Assembly: GCF_004770905.1 (NCBI RefSeq)
Contig: NZ_RQHT01000012.1
Span: 62,001-126,000 of the forward strand
DNA length: 64,000 nucleotides
Source: Leptospira bandrabouensis
Lineage (GTDB): Bacteria; Spirochaetota; Leptospiria; Leptospirales; Leptospiraceae
Reading direction: 5' to 3'
In this document: in pieces, positions 50,128-58,544 of the stretch
Numbering within the stretch: the stretch's first letter is position 1
How the letters are laid out: every line of letters begins with the position of its first letter
Position numbers and translations under genes: made by a program
The notes under the pieces: model-generated
Seen by the model: only the letters and a program-made list of their open reading frames with translations
What the model was told of the DNA's origin: nothing
The model's database searches: none

Positions 50128-51306
50128 TTAATAATCAAACCAAAGGAGAGAAAACTCAAATGGGTTTTTCTCCTTGGTAATCCCACCACCGACAAGAAAG
50201 ATCCCAGTCGCATAATAAGGAATTTCAATGAGAAGGTCTGGTGGCAACCGATGGAATTCAGTTGTTTCGATTTCTTTACGTGATAAAAAGAAATCAAATC
50301 GCAAAACATCGATCCAATCATTTGTTTTGAAAAATAGTTTTGTTACCGTTCGTCCATAAAATTGGAGAACCTGTCCATTGGTAGAAAATTGAAACTTCTT
50401 CGAATCGGCAAAGGGCACTTCTTCTTTTCTTTCTACTTCTCCATTTTCCCGGTAAGTAAAAATGGATCCTTCTTCGTAATAAATATTTCTCGCAAACCGT
50501 TTGAAGAGTTCTGTTTCTATGACAGAAACTAAATCCTCTCCCTCTTGTGGTTTTTTTGTGGGTCCATCCAAAATTTGTTTCATTTTATTTTTGGAGATGG
50601 AGGAGCGAACTACTTCCATGACAGGTTTGGAAAGGTTAGGAAGGATGTATTTGATATAACGTTCATCATGCTCCCTAAGAATCTCCTGTAAAAAGTTTCC
50701 ATGAATCATAGGAATCATTTCTACAGTAAACATCTGTTTGTTTAAGAATTTGGCAAACTCTGGTTCATGGCGAAATAAATTGGAAACAATTGTTTCTTCT
50801 TCTTTGGGAGTTCCAGAAAATAGAATGGCTACCAATCGAAAAAGGTAGGTTTTACTTTTTATATCAAAATACAATGCTTCAATTTTTTCTCGCACCAAAT
50901 CTTCCGAAAGTTCTGGGTTTATAATGTCTCGCAGTGAGAGATACTTGGCCGATTGGAACTTGTCACGTTTTCCCCTATAAAGAAAGGAAGGGGTGTTACG
51001 CTGTCCGCCTATCTGAATGGTTATGGGAGAAAATCCAGGTATAGGTTTGGATTCGGAATCTGTGGGAACTTTTATACTACCCATGTAAGTTGGGGTGTAG
51101 ACTGGTTTGGAAACAAAGGTTTGTCTGTTGTATTGCAACTCGTATAAAAACTGCGGAAAAAGAATTGGGTCTGAGGTGACAGAAGGTAGTTCTGGAATTT
51201 TATTTTTGGGAACCGGATAAAAGGGAAAAATGGAAGATCGGAACCGGGCCACCGAGTCGGTGTTTGCTAAAAAGAAGTGGTAATTGTTTCCTTGTCTATA
51301 AATCAA
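50128..51306 (-). CDS. FliG-like protein of unknown function
   Basis: 392 residues. About residues 170-300 resemble the middle/C-terminal FliG armadillo region: F-L-N-K-Q-M-F-T-V-E-M-I matches the R-K-R-M-F-x-F-E-D-L helix of FliG, followed by L-Q-E-I-L-R-E-H-D (FliG L-x-x-x-L-R-E-V-D), then V-V-R-S-S-I-S-K-N and V-I-E-T-E-L-F-K-R. The torque-generating charged residues of classic FliG are not clearly kept. The N-terminal 150 residues and C-terminal 90 residues are unlike FliG. This is a remote-homology call by eye. It overlaps the upstream 81-residue gene by 4 bases. Confidence 0.6.
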   Translation of the reverse strand: MIYRQGNNYHFFLANTDSVARFRSSIFPFYPVPKNKIPELPSVTSDPILFPQFLYELQYNRQTFVSKPVYTPTYMGSIKVPTDSESKPIPGFSPITIQIGGQRNTPSFLYRGKRDKFQSAKYLSLRDIINPELSEDLVREKIEALYFDIKSKTYLFRLVAILFSGTPKEEETIVSNLFRHEPEFAKFLNKQMFTVEMIPMIHGNFLQEILREHDERYIKYILPNLSKPVMEVVRSSISKNKMKQILDGPTKKPQEGEDLVSVIETELFKRFARNIYYEEGSIFTYRENGEVERKEEVPFADSKKFQFSTNGQVLQFYGRTVTKLFFKTNDWIDVLRFDFFLSRKEIETTEFHRLPPDLLIEIPYYATGIFLVGGGITKEKNPFEFSLLWFDY

Positions 51307-51548
51307 AGGGGTGGAGATTTTTTAAGTTTTTTCTGAATTCGAATTCGAAAGTGTTCCCAATTATAATCTCTTTTTAAAATTTCCAACTCATTTTCCACAC
51401 CAAAACGCATGAAGTCGAAAATCTCTTCATGGTCCATTCCGACAACGATAGATAGGTCTTGGATGACTCGTAATAATCGTCTCGCATCACGATCACTGAG
51501 GGCAAAGGTTTCTAAAAGTTTTTGTTCGAATTCCGTTAGTTGGATCAA
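51303..51548 (-). CDS. Small helical protein of unknown function
   Basis: 81 residues, mostly charged alpha-helix, without signal or membrane segment. It starts 7 bases after the degenerate dehydrogenase gene and overlaps the FliG-like gene as ATGA, so it is almost certainly in the same operon. The family is not recognised. Confidence 0.65.
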   Translation of the reverse strand: MIQLTEFEQKLLETFALSDRDARRLLRVIQDLSIVVGMDHEEIFDFMRFGVENELEILKRDYNWEHFRIRIQKKLKKSPPL

Positions 51549-51554
51549 GGGAAC

Positions 51555-52721
51555 CTAAAACGCAGCCACAAGGATGGTTTCGATTTCATTTTTAGGAAGT
51601 TCTCTAGGAAGACAATCAAGAAACGAGTAAGTGGCCGCCAAAGTCGCAATCCCAGGAAGATCAATTTTTTTCACTTCGTATTCGGATAACCTTTGGGGAA
51701 TACGTAGTTCTAAGTAAATTTTACGAATTCCTTCCACCGCTTTGATTGCAGCTTCAATGACAGAGATATTGGTGACGTCTTCATCCAGAGCCCTGGCAAT
51801 CATTACATACTTACCAGCAGAAGAGGTTAAGTTGTATTCCATAACATGTGGGAGAAGGATCGACATACTTTGAAAGATATCTAAATTAGTAACTGTTGTT
51901 ACAGCAAGTGACAATGCATAACAAAGTCCAAGACTACTTGTGGATTGTGCAATTCCTGCAAGGAGACTTGCCGCATAAATCGAGTTTTTTGGTCCCAAAT
52001 TTCTTGGTTCACGAATGGCGGGTACTATGTTTTTAGAGATAAGTTCAATGGATCGAAGTGCAGTGGAGGAGGTAATCTCATTGGCATATTTAGAAAGGAT
52101 ACTGTCAACGGCTGCGGACAAAATAGAGATTCCGGTTTTGGCAGTTTCCGAACTAGACATACCGGCACCAATTTTTGGATCGGCAACGATCAGTTCCGGG
52201 AAGGCCCATTCATGAGCAAAGTATTTTCTATTTTTATCTTTATCATCCACAATCGAAAAGAAAGGAGAACATTCATTTCCGAGTAGGGGTTTTGTCGGAA
52301 CTACGATTAAGGGAAGGCCTTTTTTCTTAGGTTGTTTTTTTCCAATGAGGAGCTCTTCTGCAAATAAATCATTGGTAGCAAGTAGAGAAGCTGCCTTACC
52401 TGCGTTTACCGATTCAAAGGAACCATAGGCCACAACACAATCGGCATTGGAGATTCTAAGGAAGTGAGCACAGGAATCTAAATCTTTAAAATGAACTCGG
52501 TCCACGATGTCATCATAGATGATCACACCTTCTGCATGTTTTTCGAGACTGGTTTTGATGATGGAAAGTTCTTCGGCGTTTTCTAGTTCTTTCTGTGTTG
52601 TGATCAGAACCACTCGAGACCCAATGTTTTTGACAAAAGATCCGAGTTTGTATCCACAATCGATTTCGAAGTGAATTTTAGGTGGAAATTGAAAATTGAT
52701 CCATTCGGGGAGAACTGGCAT
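51555..52721 (-). CDS. Iron-alcohol-dehydrogenase-fold protein lacking metal ligands
   Basis: 388 residues. The plan is that of Fe-dependent (group III) alcohol dehydrogenases: an N-terminal nucleotide-binding half (V-V-A-Y-G-S-F-E-S-V at the G-G-G-S-x-x-D position), V-P-T-K-P-L-L-G-N-E-C-S, I-V-A-D-P-K, and a helical C-terminal half with S-I-L-L-P-H-V-M-E-Y-N. The metal site is lost: the D-A-x-x-H element reads D-S-I-L-S, the H-x(3)-H helix reads Y-A-L-S-L, and the P-H-G element reads L-D-I-F. The glycine-rich loop is also degraded. Probably a pseudoenzyme or a protein with a changed activity. Confidence 0.7.
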   Translation of the reverse strand: MPVLPEWINFQFPPKIHFEIDCGYKLGSFVKNIGSRVVLITTQKELENAEELSIIKTSLEKHAEGVIIYDDIVDRVHFKDLDSCAHFLRISNADCVVAYGSFESVNAGKAASLLATNDLFAEELLIGKKQPKKKGLPLIVVPTKPLLGNECSPFFSIVDDKDKNRKYFAHEWAFPELIVADPKIGAGMSSSETAKTGISILSAAVDSILSKYANEITSSTALRSIELISKNIVPAIREPRNLGPKNSIYAASLLAGIAQSTSSLGLCYALSLAVTTVTNLDIFQSMSILLPHVMEYNLTSSAGKYVMIARALDEDVTNISVIEAAIKAVEGIRKIYLELRIPQRLSEYEVKKIDLPGIATLAATYSFLDCLPRELPKNEIETILVAAF

Positions 52722-52770
52722 ACGATCCCCTAATTATGATTCGGCGGAGTTAGAGAAATCCTCGGAGAGG

Positions 52771-52806
52771 ACAATAAAAAAGGATCCCTCACCACCCGTC
52801 CTTTTT
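52771..52806 (-). terminator. Terminator downstream of the FlgM-like gene
   Basis: TCCTTTTT (52799-52806) and AAAAAGGA (52777-52784) form an 8-bp stem over a 14-base loop. On the minus strand the 3' arm runs into a T-rich tract. It begins at the flgM-like stop codon. Confidence 0.6.
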
Positions 52807-53131
52807 ACTGTTGTCCGAGGAAAGTTGACGCGATTTGGTCGGAGATTTTATCCAACATCTCTGTAGAGAGATTGTCGTAGTCACCGTTTTTCAATCGTTC
52901 TTTGATCGCTTTGATTTTTTCCGTACGATCTTCTTCTGGAGGAGCTTGTACGATTTGTTTTGCGATTTGTTTTACTTCTGCTTGTAATTTTGCTTCTGAG
53001 GCAATTTTTTTAGCAGCGTCAGAAATGGAAATTGTATCTACCGGAGCTTGTGCTTCCGTTTCTTTGGGCCCTTGAGTTTTTTTGGGTTCGTATCCGTAAC
53101 CACCAACTCGTCCTACTTTGTCGACGTTCAT
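52805..53131 (-). CDS. FlgM-like anti-sigma-28 factor
   Basis: 108 residues. The middle D-T-I-S-I-S-D-A-A-K-K-I matches the FlgM D-x-V-x-I-S-x-x-A motif. The C-terminal R-T-E-K-I-K-A-I-K-E-R-L-K-N-G-D-Y followed by M-L-D-K-I-S-D-Q-I matches the sigma-28-binding helices of FlgM (E-K-V-x-x-I-K-x-x-I-x-N-G-x-Y). FlgM holds FliA inactive until the flagellar hook is finished. Recognition is by eye. It is followed by a terminator and lies 21 bases downstream of rsmI. Confidence 0.7.
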   Translation of the reverse strand: MNVDKVGRVGGYGYEPKKTQGPKETEAQAPVDTISISDAAKKIASEAKLQAEVKQIAKQIVQAPPEEDRTEKIKAIKERLKNGDYDNLSTEMLDKISDQIASTFLGQQ

Positions 53132-53152
53132 ATATTTAGTCCTCTTCCTACA

Positions 53153-53875
53153 TCACATATCGGAGGAATCCGAATTTCCCTTAAGTGTTTTTTTTCGATG
53201 GTTTAAGAGAAAAACAAACTCTCCTTTGGCGTTTGGCGGATCTTTTGCCAATTCCCTAGGATTTGCATAGTAAAGTACCTCTTCAAAGGTCTTTGTCAAC
53301 TCCCTTCCCACAAGCACTTGCGTTTCCGGAAAAAGCTCCTCAAGCATCGGGTAGAGCCTTGGGAGTTTGTGGACGGATTCATAAAAAACTACAAGTCCAT
53401 CGATCTCAGAGGCTCTTTCTAATTCTCGGCGTTTTTTACTCGGTTTTTCAGAGAGGAAACCCAAAAAATATGTGGGATTGACCTGAAATCCAGAAACAGA
53501 AAGTAAAGCAGTCAGGGCAGAAGCTCCTGGCACTGGTATGATCCGAATTCCTTTTTCCCGAGCAATGCGCACCATCTGGCTTCCGGGATCCGAAACCCCT
53601 GGGGTTCCTGCGTCGGAAACAAGGGCCATCGATTTCCCAGCTTTTAGCTGCTCAAGAACATTAGCAAATGGGGTTTCTGAACTGTCTTTATAAAGGGCAA
53701 GCACCGGCGTTGCGATTTCTAATTTGGAAAATAGGGACCTAGTTTCTTTGGCCGATTCGCAAAGAACAAGATCTACCGTTTTAAAAATTTCTAGAGCCCG
53801 AAGGGTAATGTCTCCCAGATTTCCAATGGGAGTGGCCACTACATAAAGGGCACCTGCTTCTCGTTTATGGGCCAA
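53153..53875 (-). CDS. rsmI: 16S rRNA (cytidine-1402-2'-O)-methyltransferase
   Basis: 240 residues. RsmI adds a 2'-O-methyl group to C1402 in the decoding centre. It opens V-V-A-T-P-I-G-N-L-G-D-I-T-L-R-A-L, and has S-D-A-G-T-P-G-V-S-D-P-G, V-P-G-A-S-A-L-T-A-L-L-S-V-S-G and F-L-G-F-L-S-E-K. The protein is about 45 residues shorter than the Escherichia coli enzyme; the C-terminal extension is missing. Its start overlaps the end of the lipoprotein gene by 11 bases. Confidence 0.95.
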   Translation of the reverse strand: MAHKREAGALYVVATPIGNLGDITLRALEIFKTVDLVLCESAKETRSLFSKLEIATPVLALYKDSSETPFANVLEQLKAGKSMALVSDAGTPGVSDPGSQMVRIAREKGIRIIPVPGASALTALLSVSGFQVNPTYFLGFLSEKPSKKRRELERASEIDGLVVFYESVHKLPRLYPMLEELFPETQVLVGRELTKTFEEVLYYANPRELAKDPPNAKGEFVFLLNHRKKTLKGNSDSSDM

Positions 53876-54602
53876 TGTATTGGCATCCTGGTGGGGTGGC
53901 CCCTGCGGGACAAGTACATGCTAGGTCATTATTCCCTTTGGTACAAGGGTTACAGGCAGTGCCTAAAGCACAAGCGCTGGGAGTTGCACAAGAAGGATTG
54001 GCACAAATGGTCGTGTTACAGCCGGCACCAGCAGCACAAAGTGTTTGGATATCGTTTACCTTGTTTGGGATGGCACAGGTACTTGTGGGCGTAGAAGGAT
54101 TGGAGATCAATCCTCCCGTTAACACGGAACGAAGAGTGAAGTTATAAATTTGGCATTTTTGAAAGAATTCGGCTCCAGGTGGGGGAACTGCAAAACGAAT
54201 CCTTTTTGTGACAATCTTTGCGGATTCGGTGGACGCTTCATAGGGAAGGTGAGGGAAACTGGGTTGGACTCCATCCTCTAACCACTCTCCTTGGATGGTT
54301 TGGATGATCCCTGGAAAGGCTGTAGTAATATAGAGGTTGTAACCTTGGAACTGTGGTTCTCTGTTGGTGACAAAATAACGAAGCACATATTCCGGCCTTG
54401 GGTCTACGGTTTGTGTTGCTTCCAATTTAAAATCATTGGTGATATTGCTATTGACTGCAACCACAGATAGGATCTGCGGAACACTTGGTGGAACTAAAAA
54501 AATAAACGGAGCTACCGGCGTATCTGTATTGGTCCCACAATGAAAAAAGGAGAGAAAAGATATGCAGACTAAGTAAATTGGATGTAAAGAGGGAAAACGC
54601 AT
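53865..54602 (-). CDS. Lipoprotein with Cys-rich C-terminal tail
   Basis: 245 residues. A signal peptide with the lipobox L-S-F-F-H-C is followed by a beta-rich domain of about 150 residues. The last about 70 residues contain 11 cysteines among Gly, Ala, Pro and Thr. Such a tail suggests many disulfides or metal binding outside the inner membrane. The family is not recognised. It overlaps rsmI by 11 bases. Confidence 0.75.
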   Translation of the reverse strand: MRFPSLHPIYLVCISFLSFFHCGTNTDTPVAPFIFLVPPSVPQILSVVAVNSNITNDFKLEATQTVDPRPEYVLRYFVTNREPQFQGYNLYITTAFPGIIQTIQGEWLEDGVQPSFPHLPYEASTESAKIVTKRIRFAVPPPGAEFFQKCQIYNFTLRSVLTGGLISNPSTPTSTCAIPNKVNDIQTLCAAGAGCNTTICANPSCATPSACALGTACNPCTKGNNDLACTCPAGATPPGCQYIGP

Positions 54603-54644
54603 TCAGTTTCTCGTTTCCCTTCCAAGTTTTCAGGAATTCAATCT

Positions 54645-55334
54645 ATGGGAATCCAAAAAAAAATACTCTTTGTGTCCATTTCAATGATTGGGCTTTTTTT
54701 TCTCATTTTACTCGTAATGGGTGGTGAGGACGAAGAAGAAGCTCGCCGTAAAAAAGAAAGAAGTTCGCAGGCCCTTGCCTTATTTGGAGGAGGTTCCAAC
54801 ACTCCGAAAGGCACCAACCGACTGGGGGTGCGGGGGGAAGACTCAGGTTCCATCTTTGATTCTGACTATTATAGTGCCGGTGGCATGCGTTATGAAGAAG
54901 ATGGAACAATTGCCAATTCCGAAGCCGGTGAAATTCCAATCAATCCCCAAACGGGAAAACCTTATCCTCCCGAGGCCATGCAAGCTTTTGAGGAACTCAG
55001 AGAACAATTTCCTGATAACGATTTGATTCCGAAACGACTCACTCCGGAAGAGAAAACAAAACAGGCTGAGTTTAACCAAAAGTTAGCACGTGCTACAAAT
55101 TCAATTTTTAGCGGAGGAAACAATCCATCGGATGTTACCCTTTATTACAACCACGTAAAAAAACAAGGTAAGGACCGATTGGAAATCATCAATTACCTAA
55201 TTGAAACACAAGGTGGTGACGATCCAGAGATGGATAAAAAGTTCCAGGAAATTTTGAAAAACATTCAATTCCAAAACGAACAAATAGAAAAAGAAGCCGC
55301 CAACGCCTTTGAAAAAGCAGGCATTTCTCCTTAG
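54645..55334 (+). CDS. Membrane-anchored protein of unknown function
   Basis: 229 residues with an N-terminal membrane helix (about residues 7-24) then a hydrophilic, Glu/Lys/Gln-rich body, partly helical. It starts divergently from the Cys-rich lipoprotein gene and ends 2 bases from the convergent nadE stop. No family is recognised. Confidence 0.7.
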   Translation: MGIQKKILFVSISMIGLFFLILLVMGGEDEEEARRKKERSSQALALFGGGSNTPKGTNRLGVRGEDSGSIFDSDYYSAGGMRYEEDGTIANSEAGEIPINPQTGKPYPPEAMQAFEELREQFPDNDLIPKRLTPEEKTKQAEFNQKLARATNSIFSGGNNPSDVTLYYNHVKKQGKDRLEIINYLIETQGGDDPEMDKKFQEILKNIQFQNEQIEKEAANAFEKAGISP

Positions 55335-55336
55335 AA

Positions 55337-57280
55337 CTAACTTTCCTTGGAAAGAATCGGATACCGGTAACTGGATTTAGGATCCAGACCATATTCATCC
55401 AAATGAAACGAGGGAGGTAGTCTCTCTCGTTTCCATTGTGATATCGTAAATAGTTTCTTAAATTTCTTCAGGTATCCAAGTAAGTTATCTGTATTTTCCC
55501 AAGGAAATTCTTGTTTCAAACTTTCCAAACAGTCCATGTCATCAAGTCCCAAAAAGACAAGTTTCTTTTCTATTGATTGTAAAATAGGATAAGGCATCAG
55601 ATCCTTTTCATCTTCTTGGTTTTCTTCGAGAGGTTTGAGTTCTGCGGTGGGTTTTGTATTACGTAAAGTTTGGATCGAATCTTTGGGTGAGATAAAACGG
55701 TTGTTTCCCTTTTGGATATCATCCAAAAATTCTAACAAAAATTCTTTACTAACACCTGCTAGTGGGGCAATGGAACCTGAGGAATCTCCATCCATAGTTG
55801 TATAACCAACAGCGGCTTCACTTCGGTTCCCTGTTGATAAAAGTAAATGTCCATTTAGATTGGCAAGTAACCAAACGAGCGGAGAACGAACCCTTGCTTG
55901 GATATTTTGCAAAGGTAAATCATGTTCTTTCCAATTCAGAGTTTTTCCAAGAACCGATTCAATGAGTTTTACTGATGTGTCCACTGCCTCATCGATGGGA
56001 ATGGAATAAAATTGACATTGGAGTTCTCTTGTTAGAGTTTCTGCTATTTTTTCAGTAAGATCGGAATTGTTTACGGTTTTTTGGTAAATGGTCACAAGAA
56101 GATTGGATTCTTCTATTCCCAGAGTAGAAAAAATAGAATCACCATTTTCCTGTTTGGCGATTTCTTTCATGGCCGAAACGAGAAGGGCACAAGTGGCACT
56201 GTCCGCACCCCCCGAAAGAGAAAGTGTAAATCCTTTGGTATTCGATTTTTTTAAATAATCAAAAAGACCTAAACATACCGCTTTTGTAAATTCTTCATAA
56301 AGGGAAAGATTTACCGAATTCTCCGAATCTTCCCACCCAAATTCTTTACGTTTGTCAAGAAGGGTAAACCCTTGGGATGTTTTCGCTTCCAAGTTGTTTT
56401 TTTGTGTCAGTTGGATTTTTGGAATTTCTTCTCTGGAAACTTTGGGTTTGGATTCGCGAAAGGAACGTGCTTTGGCAGCGCGGATCTCGAATGGATCAAA
56501 GGAGTAAGAAGTGATTTGGAAAGGGGAAAAGGAAAGTCTAGGGCCCTCTTTGACTAAATTTCCGAGGGATGCAAAAATGGCTCCACCTTCAAAGATAATA
56601 CGCCCAGATTCATTTCCATTCAAATTGGTAAAAACTTGAAGATTACACTGGTTTCTACTGGATTCGGTAAAAATCTGTCTTCGGATGTTTTGTTTTCCCA
56701 TCGCAAAGTGGGAAGCACCAGGAGAAAATAAAACATCAATGCCTACAGGACTATAGAAAGAAGACGGTTTATTGACTGACCAACTATCCTCACAAATTTC
56801 CACTCCAAAATTCCACTGACCGGTTTGGAAAATAAAATGCCCAAAGGGAACTTCTTCTTTAGCAAAGGAAATGGTTTTATTGATAAAATCTGTTTCAGAG
56901 TGAAACCAGCGACGTTCATAATGTACGCCAGTATTTGCTAAATTTAGTTTTGGAATTATGGCAGCTACCTTACCACCAAAAAGAACTGCCATACAATTGT
57001 ATAAAAAAGAACCTACAAAAACAGGAAGACCCACAAGGATTATTTGGTTTGGGGATACATCTTTTAATTTTAGTAAAATTTCTTCGGACCGCATCCAAAC
57101 AGAAGGTTTATAAAAAGCATCTTCACATCCATAACCAGAAATACAAAGTTCTGGAAAAAGAATACAGTCTGCATTTTTTGATTCTGGGCTGTTGATTGCC
57201 TGAACAATTGATTCAAAGTTCCCAAGAAAGTCAAGGGGAGTTGTGTTCAGTGTAACGGCGGCAATTTTAATTTTTGGCAT
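55337..57280 (-). CDS. nadE: Glutamine-dependent NAD+ synthetase
   Basis: 647 residues from the ATG at 57280; a frame to 57316 would add 12 residues and lie deeper within waaA. The N-terminal nitrilase domain supplies ammonia from glutamine: Glu in F-P-E-L-C-I-S-G-Y-G, Lys in I-I-P-K-L, Cys in V-E-I-C-E-D-S-W. The synthetase domain has the PP-loop L-S-G-G-A-D-S-A and G-N-R-S-E-A-A-V-G-Y-T-T-x-x-G-D. It completes NAD+ from deamido-NAD+. The start overlaps the end of waaA by 14 bases. Confidence 0.95.
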   Translation of the reverse strand: MPKIKIAAVTLNTTPLDFLGNFESIVQAINSPESKNADCILFPELCISGYGCEDAFYKPSVWMRSEEILLKLKDVSPNQIILVGLPVFVGSFLYNCMAVLFGGKVAAIIPKLNLANTGVHYERRWFHSETDFINKTISFAKEEVPFGHFIFQTGQWNFGVEICEDSWSVNKPSSFYSPVGIDVLFSPGASHFAMGKQNIRRQIFTESSRNQCNLQVFTNLNGNESGRIIFEGGAIFASLGNLVKEGPRLSFSPFQITSYSFDPFEIRAAKARSFRESKPKVSREEIPKIQLTQKNNLEAKTSQGFTLLDKRKEFGWEDSENSVNLSLYEEFTKAVCLGLFDYLKKSNTKGFTLSLSGGADSATCALLVSAMKEIAKQENGDSIFSTLGIEESNLLVTIYQKTVNNSDLTEKIAETLTRELQCQFYSIPIDEAVDTSVKLIESVLGKTLNWKEHDLPLQNIQARVRSPLVWLLANLNGHLLLSTGNRSEAAVGYTTMDGDSSGSIAPLAGVSKEFLLEFLDDIQKGNNRFISPKDSIQTLRNTKPTAELKPLEENQEDEKDLMPYPILQSIEKKLVFLGLDDMDCLESLKQEFPWENTDNLLGYLKKFKKLFTISQWKRERLPPSFHLDEYGLDPKSSYRYPILSKES

Positions 57281-58544
57281 CAGAGAAAACTCGGTTATAA
57301 ATCTTTTCTGATGCACCTCTGTTTTCTACAACAAAGTTTCGATTTCCGTTTCCCATCTTTTCTTGTAAGGATTTGTTTTGGACGAGGAGTTGAAATTTCT
57401 GAATAAAATCGGCTTCATTTAAAGTTTTGAATAGTCCACCTAATTCCTGCATAACGATGGCTTCCGGTGCATTGGATATTTTTGGACCCGTGATGACAGC
57501 AAGGCCAAGGGCCGCAGGTTCTATCGTATTGTGAACCCTATGTGTAAAGGCACCACCCACATAGGCAAAACTTCCATACCGGTAGGCAAATGCCAAAATT
57601 CCCATTTGGTCAAAAAGAAGAAATTTTGGTAGTGGTTCTTCTGGCTTTAATTTAGAAAAAACTCCTACCGTGCCAAATTCTTTGAGTTTGGGGATCCAAT
57701 GGTCCATACGTTCTGTTTCCCATTTGTGAGGAAAAATCCAATAATAGGAATCATCTGTATGTTCCTTTAAATAGGCCATAAAATGGTTTTCACAAATTCC
57801 GTAAGTGGAACCTAGAATGATGGGTTTGTTTTTGGATAAAAAATCTTTTTGGTCTGAAACAAATTTGGTAAAGGCAGGATTCGGAGATTTTGTTTCTAAT
57901 TTTCCAAGGACAGATTCAAACCTTGTATCTCCTAACACGGAGAAATCGATGGTTTCATTTACCAAACCTTTAAATTCTTTGGCCATCAGTTCGTGGCTTG
58001 GATAAATTCCTGTGAGATAACGAAAAGAAGCTTTCGTTAAAGAACGTATGAGGGGATTTTTTCTGGAGGACTCCGAAGACAAACTGGCGCAGGCTAAGTA
58101 GGTATTTGTTCCCATCCGGTTTGCTGTTTTTAAAAGATTCGGCCAAGTGTCCCATGCCATAACAAAGAGAACTTGCGGTACAAACTTTTGAAAGATAGAA
58201 TCATAGGCATGGGGAAGGTCGAGTGGGAGATAAAAATATACATCTGCCAGTGGATCAGAAAAGGTTGTTTCTTTTACAGACGAAGAAAATACAGATTGGA
58301 TGATAAAAACATCCTTACGTTTTTTACGAATGGTTTCCGTGAGAGCACGGGCTTGGTCGAGTTCGCCAACACTTGCCGCATGAAGCCAAATCACCGTTTT
58401 TCCGTCAGCGGATTTTGAAAAAATCTGCTTAAGCAAACGTTCTCTTTTACTTAATTCTTCTTTAATTTGTTTTACAAATAAAGAAAGAAATTTTAAGACA
58501 AAATAAATAATGAAAACAAAAGTATTATAAAAAAAATATACCAT
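57267..58544 (-). CDS. waaA: 3-deoxy-D-manno-octulosonic acid (Kdo) transferase
   Basis: 425 residues. WaaA adds Kdo to lipid A in lipopolysaccharide synthesis at the inner face of the cytoplasmic membrane. An N-terminal membrane anchor (about residues 3-25) is followed by W-L-H-A-A-S-V-G-E-L-D-Q-A, the catalytic region, and in the second Rossmann half by L-G-S-T-Y, H-K-W-E and Y-V-G-G-A-F-T-H-R-V-H-N-T-I-E-P-A. The last segment is the nucleotide-sugar site. It starts 1 base after the FlaA-family stop. Confidence 0.93.
   Translation of the reverse strand: MVYFFYNTFVFIIYFVLKFLSLFVKQIKEELSKRERLLKQIFSKSADGKTVIWLHAASVGELDQARALTETIRKKRKDVFIIQSVFSSSVKETTFSDPLADVYFYLPLDLPHAYDSIFQKFVPQVLFVMAWDTWPNLLKTANRMGTNTYLACASLSSESSRKNPLIRSLTKASFRYLTGIYPSHELMAKEFKGLVNETIDFSVLGDTRFESVLGKLETKSPNPAFTKFVSDQKDFLSKNKPIILGSTYGICENHFMAYLKEHTDDSYYWIFPHKWETERMDHWIPKLKEFGTVGVFSKLKPEEPLPKFLLFDQMGILAFAYRYGSFAYVGGAFTHRVHNTIEPAALGLAVITGPKISNAPEAIVMQELGGLFKTLNEADFIQKFQLLVQNKSLQEKMGNGNRNFVVENRGASEKIYNRVFSDAKN

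Noticed and set aside
53867..54147. Plus-strand frames opposite the Cys-rich lipoprotein tail
   Set aside because: They are mirror frames produced by the GC-rich Cys/Gly/Ala codons of the real minus-strand gene.
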